Assembly (NCBI GenBank): GCA_024509875.1
Contig: JAMPIV010008520.1
Location: forward strand, 121,178 to 185,177
Direction of reading: 5' to 3'
Length of the DNA: 64,000 bases
DNA from: Oreohelix idahoensis
Lineage: Eukaryota > Mollusca > Gastropoda > Stylommatophora > Oreohelicidae
Shown here: positions 11,657 through 21,288 of the stretch, piece by piece
Layout of the letters: each line of letters begins with the position of its first letter
How positions within the stretch are numbered: the first letter of the stretch is position 1
Notes under the pieces: generated by a model
Database searches by the model: none
What the model was told of the DNA's origin: nothing
What the model saw: the letters and a program-made list of their open reading frames with translations, nothing else
Program-made: the position numbers and the translations under genes

Positions 11657-11973
11657 ACCAGACGATACGTCAAGGCCTGAAATCCTACCCCCTGCAGACC
11701 CAAGTAGAACAGTCCCAATTAAGATGGTTTGGCCATGTCTGCAGAATGGGAGAAGATCGGATACCACGACAAGCATGGGAAACAAAGAGCCAATGATCCA
11801 GACCCCGAGGACGACACAGAGTCCGCTGGGATGACAACATTAGACAATCTTTGAAGGACCGAGGACTAGAATGGAACCAGGCCAGGAGGAAGACAGCCGA
11901 TAGGATAGTCTGGCGCTCTCTCTTCCAAACCTCTACACCTCACGGTAGAAGGGGAACGACAAAGTAAGTAAGT
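11657..11973 (+). pseudogene. RTE-like non-LTR retrotransposon C-terminal fragment
   Basis: A non-repetitive island within the satellite. One frame reads LRWFGHVCRMGEDRIP, then an Arg-rich GRHRVRWDD stretch, then a KTADRIVWRSL stretch. This is the C-terminal module (RWLGHV...DR.P...GRP..W) found after the RT of many RTE-like non-LTR elements. One in-frame stop lies inside. It ends in a (gtaa)n tail at about 11960-11973, next to GTA repeats. It is 5' truncated and non-functional. The clade name is tentative. Confidence 0.65.
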
Positions 11974-12426
11974 AGTAGTAGTAGTAATTGTAGTAGTAGT
12001 AGTAGTAGCGGTGGTAGTGGTAGTAATATTACTGTGATCATTAACAGTAATAGTAGTAGTAGTAGTTGTAGTAGTAGTAATAGTAGTAGTAGTAGCGGTG
12101 GTAGTGGTAGTAATATTAGTGTGAACATTAACAGTAATAGTAGTAGTAGTAGTTGTAGTAGTAGTAATAGTAGTAGTAGTAGCGGTGGTAGTGGTAGTAA
12201 TATTACTGTGATCATTAACAGTAATAGTAGTAGTAGTAGTTGTAGTAGTAGTAATATTAGTAGTAGTAGCGGTGGTAGTGGTAGTAATATTAGTGTGAAC
12301 ATTAACAGTAATAGTAGTAGTAGTAGTTGTAGTAGTAGTTGTTGTAGCAGTAGTAGTAGTAGTAGTTGTAGTAGTAGTAGTTGTAGTAATAGTAGTAGTA
12401 GTAGCAGTAGCAGCAGTAGCAGTAGC
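11974..12426. repeat. Dimeric higher-order GTA satellite
   Basis: Units of about 85-90 bp start with agcggtggtagtggtagtaa. Successive units alternate between an actgtgatcatt version (about 12030 and 12205) and an agtgtgaacatt version (about 12119 and 12290), giving an A-B-A-B dimer of about 175 bp. A related B-type unit lies at 11517-11640. It is bounded on the right by the target duplication of the non-LTR insertion. Confidence 0.8.
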
Positions 12427-12439
12427 AGTGCACACATTA

Positions 12440-13113
12440 GAATGTTCAGCTGGATACGGGACCTTCTCCGATACCGCACAGCAAGAGTAAAACTTGACGG
12501 GAAACTGAGCCATCGCGTCACTCTACAACAGGGTGTGCCACAAGGAGGAGTTATCTCCCCAACACTTTTTATCATATATATAAATGATATTGCAGAGAAA
12601 CTGTCCGGGCATATCTCCAGGGCTCTTCATGCTGACGATTTTGCTGCCTGGTGTGCTGCTGATCATTTGCCTACTGCGAAGTTCAGGATGCAAGCAGCGC
12701 TAAATACCATCGATAAATGGGCATCAGAGTGGGGAGTACAGATAAACCTCTCCAAGACAGTAGCAACCTGCTTCTCTCTGTCAAATCGCCGAGAAACGAT
12801 CAAACTGCAACTAAATGGAAGTGAGCTTCCAATCGAGGAAAACTCAACATACCTGGGAGTCAAGTTGGATAAGAGACTCACCTGGAAGCCGCACATAAAA
12901 GCAGTAGAACAGAGAGCAATAAGAAAGCTTTCTATTATGAAGAAACTGGCTGGCACAAGTTGGGGGGCAAATACCAACATACTTAAAAAAGTCTATACAG
13001 GCACAGTCAGACCTGTACTTGAATATGGCATGTCAGCCTGGGCCACGGCATCTAAAACAAACACAGAACGTCTAGGGAAAGTGCAAAATTCAGGCAATGG
13101 AGAGATACATTAA
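12440..13113 (+). pseudogene. Reverse transcriptase fragment, I/Nimb-like element
   Basis: The frame entering from the satellite carries the palm and thumb of a non-LTR RT: LQQGVPQGGVISPTLF, ADDFAAW (the catalytic pair as A-DD), and ENSTYLGVKLDKRLTWKPH. It is truncated at the 5' end just before these motifs, so the endonuclease and fingers are absent. Near 13085-13100 a short internal deletion and frame change remove the segment normally after KVQN, and the frame stops at 13111-13113. It has no catalytic capability. Confidence 0.85.
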
Positions 13114-14269
13114 CATCCGCTCTCTTGATGACAGACGTGAGAAAAAGGTATTCACTCACAGTGAGAAGCTTCTACGAATGCCAAGTCATCCAATGCATGC
13201 CAAACTCCATAGTTTGACAAAGAACAGGCTGAAAAGAACCAGCTTCTTAAACATCTCCAAACATCTGCATCGACACCACGAAGACCTCCTCCCAAACCGA
13301 TCTACTGAGATTGAAATGTTAATTGATTACGAGGAGCCAGACGACTGCCATGGAAATATACATATCTATCATCACAGAAGTCCCTGAAATAAAAAAGAAA
13401 CGCCACCAGACCCCTCAACAACTAAAAACTTTGGCTCAAGAAATGATTGAAGAAAAGTACAACCCGAAGGAGTGGACACACGCATATACAGATGGATCCG
13501 CTGAGGGGGCAGTAAAGAACGGTGGAGGAGGCATTTTTATAAGATTCCTAAATGGAAAGATCATCCGAAAGGCCTTCCCAACTGGAAAGATCTCCTCCAA
13601 TTTTAGGGCAGAAGCTATGACACTACTGCAAGCCCTGAAGATCCTCACCAGACCCGAACAGCAGCCACCAGCTAAGATAGTAATGTTCACTGACTGCAGA
13701 TCATTACTGGAATCAATACAGAACCTCAGAAATGATAACATGATGAATGAGATCAGATCTGAGCTTAACATCATCCAAAGGTCATCAACCATTGCCCTTC
13801 AGTGGTTACCCTCCCATTGTGGAATTGCTGGTAATGAGAAAGCAGATGCTGTATCAAGAACTTGGCAGTAAAATGCAACAATACAGCCACCTTGCCCTAT
13901 CGGGAAGCAAAAACCATCATCCACAAGAAGTACAAAAATCAGTGGAATGAGGAAGGGGATATATACAGCAGAGATGACCCAATCCACCATCTAAACAGAT
14001 ACCAACAGACGACAATTTTCCGCCTGAGAACCGGCCACTGCAGATTACTAGGACATCTCTATCGCCTCAAGATATCCCACACGAATGAATGCCCATGTGG
14101 AACTGATATCCAGACTCCAGAACACATTCTCCAGAACTGTCCAACCCATGATGAATCGCGACGTGCGACCTGGCCAAAGGGTGCTGAGCTCCAGCAGAAG
14201 CTATGGGGCTGCCGCGCCGACCTGGTAAAGACTGTGGACTTCGTCCTGGCGACAGGACTGCAGATTTAG
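13097..14269 (+). pseudogene. RNase H and C-terminal module, I/Nimb-like element
   Basis: Coding sense continues through three frames. 13097-13355 carries the linker (SLDDRREKKVFTHSEKLLR). The next frame, to 13871, carries RNase H: AYTDGSAEGAVKNGGGG, an RAEA, FTDCRSLLES, and LPSHCGIAGNEKAD. 13862-14269 carries the Cys/His end module (RLRTGHCRLLGHLYRLK, CPCGTD, EHILQNCP) and a stop at the C-terminus. Frameshifts lie near 13360 and 13860. In an intact element this would be part of one ORF2 protein that removes RNA from the cDNA hybrid. Here it is a relic. Confidence 0.85.
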
Positions 14270-14303
14270 CATGACTACAAACCGAACGCAGAAGAAGAAG
14301 AAG

Positions 14304-14709
14304 AGTGCACACATTAACGTAATAGTATTAGTTTGGGAATTAACGGCAGCAGCAGTAGTCGAAAAGTTAACAGTGGTAGTAGTAAGTAAAAATAGTAACA
14401 CTAGCTGTAGGACACAATTAACAGTAGTTGACGAAGTAGTAATGATAACAAAAGTATTGATAAAGCACTAGCAGAACAGGTAGTAAACGAAGAAGTAATA
14501 ATAGTTGTAGTACCATGTGGTATGGTGGTGGTAGGAAGTAGTAATACTGTAACAAATGTAATTTCACAATGGAAGCCGTAGCAGCAGAAGTAGTGGTGAA
14601 AGCTGAAGCAGCGTTACGAATATTAAGTGTAGTAGTATTAGCAGCAGTAGCAGTAGTAGTAGCAGTATTAGTAGAAGTAGTAGCAGTAGTAGTAGTCGTA
14701 AAAGCTGCG

Positions 14710-14772
<63 letters not shown>

Positions 14773-15419
14773 ATAGCAGAAGAAATAGGATAGTATGAAA
14801 ATTAACAACAGTAGCAGTAGTAGTACAAAAATTAACAGTAGTACTCGTATTATTAGTATTACTTTAAAAATTAATGGCAGTAGTAGTTGTCGAAAAATTA
14901 ACAGTGGTGCTAGTAAGTAAAAAAATTAACACTAGTTGTAGGACAAAACTAACATTAGCTGCTGTTGTAATAATATTAACAAAAGTATTGATAAAGCACT
15001 AGCAGAACAGATGGTAAACGAAGAAGTAATAATAGTTGTAGTAACAGTGATATGATGGTGGCAGATTGTAGTAATACTGTTAGAATTGTAATTTCACAAT
15101 GGAAGTCGTAGCAGCAGCAGCAATGGTGAAAGCCAAAGCGGCGTTACGAATATTAAGTAGTGTAATAGTAGTATTAGTGTAATAGAAGTAGTAGTTATAG
15201 TAGTAGTATGAAAATTAACAGACGTAGTAGTACACAAATTAACAACGGTAGAAATGGTACGACAATTAACAGCAGGGGTAGTAATAGCAGTTGTAGAAAA
15301 ATTAACAGTAGTAGTAGGAGCAGCAACAGTAGTAGTAGTAATAGCTGTAATAGTAGTAGTTGTTGTTGTAATAGTAGTAGTAGTAGTAGTAGTAATAGTA
15401 CTAGTTGTTAATGTTATAA

Positions 15420-15457
<38 letters not shown>

Positions 15458-16320
15458 TGAAAATGAACAAAAAAAGTAGTAGTACAAAAATTAACAATGG
15501 TAGTAGTAAGTAGAAAAATTAACTCTAGTTTTAGTACAAAATTTAACAGCAGCACACGTGTAATAATAATAATAACAACAACAGTAATTAAGTAGTGTAA
15601 TACTAGTAGTAGTTATAGTAGTAGTATGAAAATTAACAGACGTAGTAGTACACAAATTAACAACGGTAGAAATGGTACGAAAATTAACAGCAAGAGTAGT
15701 AATAGCAGTTGTAGAAAAATTAACAGTAGTAGTAGGAGCAGTAACAGTAGTAGTAGTAGTAGTAGCTGTAGTAGTAGTTGTTGTTGTTGTAATAGTAGTA
15801 GTTGTATTAGTAATAGTAGTAGTTGTTGATGTTATAATAATAGTAGTAGTAGTAGTAGTATGAAAATGAACAAAAATAGTAGTAGTACACAAAATTAATA
15901 ATACAAGTATCAGTATTAGTTTGAAAATTAACAGCAGTAGCAGTAGTAAAGAAATTAACAATGGTAGTAGTAAGTAGAAAAATTAACTATAGTTTTAGTA
16001 CAAAATTTAACAGGAACAGACGTGTAATAATAATAATAACAACAGTATTGATAAAGTACTAGCAGAACAGACAGTAATAGAACAAAGAATTAACAGTAGT
16101 CGAAGCAGTAACTGTGATGGTAGTAGACTATAATAATTCTGTAAGAAAGGTAATTTCACTGTTGTAGCAGTAGCAGCAGCAATAATAGTAAAGGCCGTAG
16201 CGGCAATACGAATATGAAATGCAATAATAATAATAATAATCATAATAATGTAGTAGTAGTAATAGTAGTAGTAGTAGTAGTAAATATGTTTTCAGTTTAT
16301 AGCAATACAATTGTAATGTA
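14304..16320. repeat. GTA-rich satellite with about 420-bp and 530-bp higher-order units
   Basis: The satellite resumes. A segment with gataaagcactagcagaaca and a following gtaatttcacaatggaag stretch recurs around 14460-14635 and 14990-15165, with a more diverged version at 16045-16210. A second segment, from a gaaaattaacagacgtagta stretch, recurs about 418 bp apart (15208 and 15626). The array is therefore built from duplicated blocks and not only short slippage. Pure GTA runs occur, for example, at 14710-14770 and 15420-15455. Frames of V/A or S/N composition are artefacts. Confidence 0.8.
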
Positions 16321-16676
16321 AAGTAATAATATTACAGACAGCGGAATACTTACTACAGACCCCTCGTATAGAAATACTTGTTAAAGATATCCGTATGTTT
16401 TCTACAGCGTTGGCAACACTGTAACTCGAACACGCATGGCCGTCTTGCCCAATTTCCGTCAGCGCCAGGCCAGGCAGATGCAGCTTGCAAGTGAGTATAC
16501 ATCATAGGAGCAGAGTGGTGGAGGTGTAGATAAGGTGAGAGTGTAGAAGAGTGAGATATCGCGATGCTGGTGTCGGAAGTCTTGCGCTGGCGGAGTGAGC
16601 ACGAACTGGAAACATGCTGGTGACACGGGGGCAGAGTAATAGATGATGGAGGGTGGTGAAATATGAGCGGAGAAGG
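16321..16676. other. unassigned sequence
   Basis: About 350 bp of non-repetitive sequence between the satellite and a non-LTR relic. The 110-codon frame on the minus strand (16353-16685) has no recognisable motif and overlaps the relic's tail. Nothing else is seen. Confidence 0.5.
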
Positions 16677-16830
16677 GTCATTCATTCAATAACTTGTTGC
16701 TCCGCGTGGAGCATATGCCTTCAAGATATAAGCCTAAGCTTTCCTATTCTGTGCTGTTCCTTCCAGGTCATACATTGCATTGTTGACTCCTTTCTTGTGG
16801 CATTCTGATAACCGTCTCCGTGATTTGTTC
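16677..16830 (-). pseudogene. RTE-like non-LTR 3' end fragment
   Basis: On the minus strand a DLEGTAQNRKA stretch is followed by the conserved ttgaaggc(a/c)tatgctcc end sequence (plus-strand gctccgcgtggagcatatgc at about 16699) and a (TGAA)n tail at 16678-16690. The same end sequence is found at 17290, 56880, 59450 and 61960. It encodes the last residues of the RT C-terminal module (pattern FVEGLCSLGS). Confidence 0.55.
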
Positions 16831-16914
16831 TGTTTTTTTTTATTATTTCTCGTACAGTGATCATTACAGACTTCCATACATGAATGCTTACGGTGAACAG
16901 AAGGATTGAAATGG

Positions 16915-17046
16915 TATGACAAAGTCACCAACGTGGAACTGATAACAAGAACCAGACAAAGTCACCAACGTGGAACTGATAACAAGATCACCAATGTGGA
17001 ACTGATGACAAGATCACCAACGTGGAACTGATGACAAGAACCAGAC
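16915..17046. repeat. 26-bp tandem repeat
   Basis: Four or so copies of a unit of about 26 bp, tcaccaacgtggaactgat(a/g)acaag, two of them carrying an extra aaccagacaaag stretch. The copies are nearly identical. It lies directly upstream of the RTE-like fragment at 17047-17330. Confidence 0.8.
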
Positions 17047-17330
17047 AGTTGTTAGTGAAACGAGGGGTGGGAAGAAAACAAGGACGACGGACATGACACA
17101 CATAAAGAAACCTTTTGAAAGCATTACAAGGCAGTCCTTTTTTCTGGAATCCCCGATGCAAAAGAGATAGAGGGAGACCCACAAAAACATGGAAAAGAGA
17201 ACTGGTAATATAAGTGAAATGGATAAATAAGACATGGAAAAACCTTGAGCGGATGGCACAAGACATGAGAACTTAGTACTAATTTGTTGAGGCCTATACT
17301 CGTTGGGGAGCCGCAGATCAATGAATGAAT
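17047..17330 (+). pseudogene. RTE-like non-LTR 3' end fragment
   Basis: The frame reads WNPRCKRDRGRPTKTWKREL, then TWKNLERMAQDMRT, and then the end sequence gttgaggcctatactc and a (AATG)n tail at about 17318-17330. This matches the GKR.RGRP..TW.R.L...W..LE..AQDR module that ends many RTE-like RT proteins. It contains stops and is 5' truncated. Confidence 0.65.
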
Positions 17331-17439
17331 GAAGAAGTTTAATTAGACGTGAATATTTGTCAGTGAAACTGAACTAACTAATAATTTATTCGGAATTCTG
17401 CTATCCACTTATTGATTATTATTATTATTTATTAGTCCA

Positions 17440-17552
17440 CTGCTTAGACAGCGCAGACTACGCTGGCTTGGCCATGTCTGCCGTATGAAAGATGGTCGCA
17501 TCCCCAAAGATATTTTCTACGAACAACTTGCAGATGGTAAAAGAATCTTATG
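17440..17552 (+). pseudogene. non-LTR RT C-terminal fragment (RWLGHV type)
   Basis: A short, open stretch encoding LRQRRLRWLGHVCRMKDGRI followed by PKDIFYEQLADGK. It is closely related to 44343-44460, which differs at a handful of bases. It begins after an (ATT)n stretch and is cut off on the right. Confidence 0.7.
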
Positions 17553-18355
17553 CAAGATTTATCGGGCTGTTAGGATAACTATTTATAGAGGTATATACAC
17601 CCTTTTGGAAATTTACTTGTAGGTAACTAACTGGTAGAAAAATCCCGCTAATTAACATGTGACGAAATGGCCGACCTCTTCACGATCTTTGTTTCACTCC
17701 GGCAGTATCGGTACATTTGGGGTACTGAATTTTATTATTTGCTCTCAATGGTCGCACTTTTCTTTCTTTTTCTGCTTGTGTGGTAATATTTTGTAGGTGC
17801 AAACATTTGTTGACACTCCTCTCCGCGATGTCACCTGTTTGTTACCCGGTCATTCTAGCTTGCGGTGAGCAACTGAGATAAAATAGTCGCTGGCATGTTA
17901 AGATTGAACCGCTGATAAGACGATTCGTCGTTTGATAACCCAAATGGGCAGACACGGAGTTTTTGCGTACTCATACGACAGATAATGAGATTACTGTCGG
18001 TGTGACACATGTGGGCAGACAAGTGTGACATAATCGCTTCCGGGCCGACTTGTTATAACAACATTACTTTCTAAAAAAGTAATACGTATTACAGCTTACC
18101 CATGTTGTCATGTGTATCTACCGATCTGCATGTGAGAGTGTATGCAAGGCATCAGATGTCCATATATGGTAATACGTGACCTTTGCAGGCACGCACCTTA
18201 TTTCACGTTGGACTATGTTGAAAATATCACACCCTATCTGCACGATTTGAAATGATTGGATCTTTCTGATTAGATTCATAACAACAATGCGTGGGAAAAT
18301 AGGAATATAGTCTGACCTTTTCGCAGTGTTATTTCACTGTGAATTTCACGCTCGC
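17553..18355. other. unassigned sequence left of the nested block
   Basis: About 800 bp with no frame, repeat or motif that could be recognised. Its last five bases, ctcgc (18351-18355), are one copy of the target duplication of the outer LTR element. Confidence 0.6.
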
Positions 18356-20741
18356 TGTGGTGGATTTTGATGTTATGAAATGTGGTTGTAATGGTTCACT
18401 ATTGTTCTGATTGAGGTCAGCTGTGAAGGTCCCTGATTATAACAATTTATGGGTTGAGTTATCAGGAAACCTTTCTGCTACCACCTTATGATCTCAATCA
18501 GACCTATTCTTAACTAGTATGTATGGTAGCTACGTCTAATGTCTAGGGTTATGCAAGTGTAGTGGCATGGTAATTTACCACTAACACACACACATATAAA
18601 CAACTATTAAAGTCTATGATCAAATGAACTAACACCTGGGTTAAATTTTGATGTGTAAATATTTTCTATACAATTTTATTGGTCCTGAACCTAGTATTCT
18701 TCTGGTCAGGACTTTCCAAATTAAAAAAACTCAAGGTATATACATAAAAGCAACTTTTCAACCCAAAGGGACAGTTTGTCCAAACATATACTGTTAAATT
18801 ATACTAATAGTGTTACTAAATTTCTAATATTACTGGTTTCTAACACTGGATGGCGGTTTGGGATTCTTTAATCATCCCCAGTTCTTTAATACACAACTTT
18901 CAATGTTTTATGCTTTTGGGGAATATTTTTATTATGTTACACAAGGGTGCACTAGTCTTTGATGCTGATGAAAAGTCCTGTGCCAGATATATACTTATCT
19001 AGCACAATCTTGAACTGTCCGTGTTCTTGCTGTAAATCGATCACTTTGATACTGGCCAAAAGTAACAAGGGGGATGCTGCAGACCCCTGTCACTACTGAC
19101 AGGCAACAGACTTCTCAACTTCTTTTGACAAACATCTGGCACCGGGCTAGTGCCAGATAAAAACCCCGTAACAATGAAATAATGTCTCCTTGTTAATATC
19201 AGACTTAAACTGTTATTTATACAAATTATAATACATGAGAAATAAAGATCTGGGTCATATCTAATTGACCACCCCAGCGCATCCATTACAAAGTGTACCA
19301 GTGTTGTTCACATGTCTTCCTCTAAAGGCGGCCCTGCATCTGCAATAATATTATTAATCTTTCTTTTCTTCAATACAATAAGATAGGTGAACTGCGTCCA
19401 TCTGGCCACCTAAGAAAACATTTTTATTTCACAAACATGTGCATTTTACAAAGCTGGCAATGTGTTATAGCATAAATCTACCTCTAGGCCCTGCGTATAT
19501 CAGCTAGGGACCTCATTACTTACAGTCGCAATAATTTTCATATGGCAGTATCTCTCACTCACATTTTTAAACAAAATATATATGAATAATTTCTGCCTTA
19601 CCACAAATTCAATGAATACACACAGGAACGTTGATTAGCAGACTTCAGATGCACTGCCGGCTGGACTGTGATGCCTATTATTGTTTTAGATATATATTTA
19701 TTTACTAAGGCAAGTCGAACTTCACAGAATTTCAAACGTCCTGTTCAAGGAACAGTTTTCTGACAAATGGCGTCGAGCGTTGGAATTTTTTCAATATTAT
19801 AAAAGGCGTTGGCCAATGAGCGAACGACTACTTTTGAATTTGAAATTAAAAACAAAAAACAGACTTGATTTTTGAATTTAACAAGTTTCCTCCTCACTCA
19901 TTCTTAGATTTCTACCGCTAAAATATATTTATTGTTAAGCCATCCCATAATTTCTCTCCCCTTGTCTACCCCTCCTCCAATAGAATACATGTACCCTTTT
20001 CCTGCCTTTTTCAAGGACGCGTAAAAAAAATCAACGTTAGTGAAAGTAAACACGAGCATGTGTTGGTCTGTTTGTCATAACCAATACCGTCTTTTGTCCA
20101 TATCTTTCTTATTATCTGTCGGATTTTCTATTTTCAAGCATATTATTTATCAAGAGAAGATAAGCTCTCAAACTAACTAGTTTTATGATCCTAAACCTAC
20201 TAATAAAGAAATCCATATTTTTCCAGAGTTAGTTTTAATTTCCACTATCATATAAATTACGCCATTTCTCCTCCGTTCGCGCGTCGTTCAAACTGCAGCA
20301 AAAACAAGTTGGTGACGTCATAAAATGTATCAATTTGCAGACAGAGTAAGGCGTGTGTGGTTATACAGTTCCACTACGTACTCAATGCACTAACAAATTT
20401 TAGTATTGTGGCTTTCTTTTTCATCTGCCACCAACAATATTTGCCCGCGTTTCCTACAATTTGGCGTGTTTCAACCACTTGTGTCCTCAGTCTAAAAATA
20501 CATTTGCCTCTCTCCTCTTTTTAGTCCGAAACAAGGCTAATACTGTCAAAATTGTTATCTATAAATCCAAGGTCATAGTACCCTTATACACTACGTTCTG
20601 TCTTGCTAAAATCAATGCGTTGACTGGCGGGGGGAAAGACGACGCGTTACAACTATACTATTATTGTTTCTACTTATATTATTTTGACTTTTATACTTAT
20701 AAATAATGATTTTATCGATGTATCAATGTAATTTTATCACA
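18356..20741 (-). repeat. 3' LTR of outer element (uninterrupted)
   Basis: 2386 bp. On the minus strand it begins TGTGATAAAATTAC and ends CACCACA. It retains the pre-insertion site of the Gmr1-like copy (gtacc at 19991-19995, present twice around the insert in the other LTR) and of the Penelope-like element (about 20079-20115). Short frames such as 19041-19286 and 20461-20706 are not conserved as genes. Confidence 0.93.
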
Positions 20742-21288
20742 CATCTCCCCACTTGATAACATGCACTGATGCAAGTTCCAAAACCAGTGATACACATAGA
20801 TAAAATGAACTCCTTAGGCTTACTTTGCTTGTATTTTATCTTGGATTAAGGCAGTTGGGTCAGTTCAAAGTAGGCACGACTCAAGAAATCTGCCCCAGAC
20901 CTCTGCAATCCAAGAATCTATTTCAGCTGCAGATATTACTGTCTGTCTTATGCTGATATCAATCACTATTCACCATTTCTCTTCACTGAGTCTGTCCTAT
21001 GACATATCCAGAGAAAATTTATGTCCCTCAAGTTTGCAATAGTTATGAGGGGATAATCTATAAAATGGTGATGGCAGAGTTATGTAGAGGTTCCAGTAAT
21101 CTCATTATCAGCCTGTATAAAACATTCGGAATATCCACAATCAAAAAGGCAACTCAGGGATTCATTATGTTCCTCCGAAATGTTCACAGCCAACAATTGG
21201 TCTGCGCGCTGGCTTGACTGAATGTGGAAACCCCTTTACTATTTTCCATATCTGATTCTATAATGCGCCACTCAACTGGAGGCCATAT
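20742..21288 (-). other. 3' internal region and polypurine tract of outer element
   Basis: Read on the minus strand, the sequence next to the LTR is aagtggggagatgtg (complement of about 20742-20756), a good plus-strand primer tract. The rest up to 21288 shows no recognisable domain. If RT and RNase H once lay here they are gone. Confidence 0.65.

Larger units (their letters stand above)
12427..14316 (+). mobile_element. I/Nimb-like non-LTR retrotransposon, 5' truncated, with target duplication
   Basis: The element body is 12440-14303. It is flanked by a perfect 13-bp direct repeat agtgcacacatta (12427-12439 and 14304-14316), the signature of target-primed insertion. The body starts inside the RT domain, continues with RNase H and a C-terminal Cys/His module, and ends in gaagaagaagaag. 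The (GAA)n 3' tail is shared with the related fragments at 43760-44208 and 55840-56180. RT plus RNase H and a CPCG...EHILQ.CP module are typical of I-related elements of molluscs. The exact clade is inference. Confidence 0.85.

Noticed and set aside
10872..12575. Long minus-strand frames of L, T and I repeats, and the plus-strand S/N frame entering the RT at 12034
   Set aside because: Products of the GTA trinucleotide array. The plus-strand frame only fuses satellite to the truncated RT.
14569..15961. Valine-rich and threonine-rich frames
   Set aside because: Open only because the GTA/ACT repeat lacks stops.
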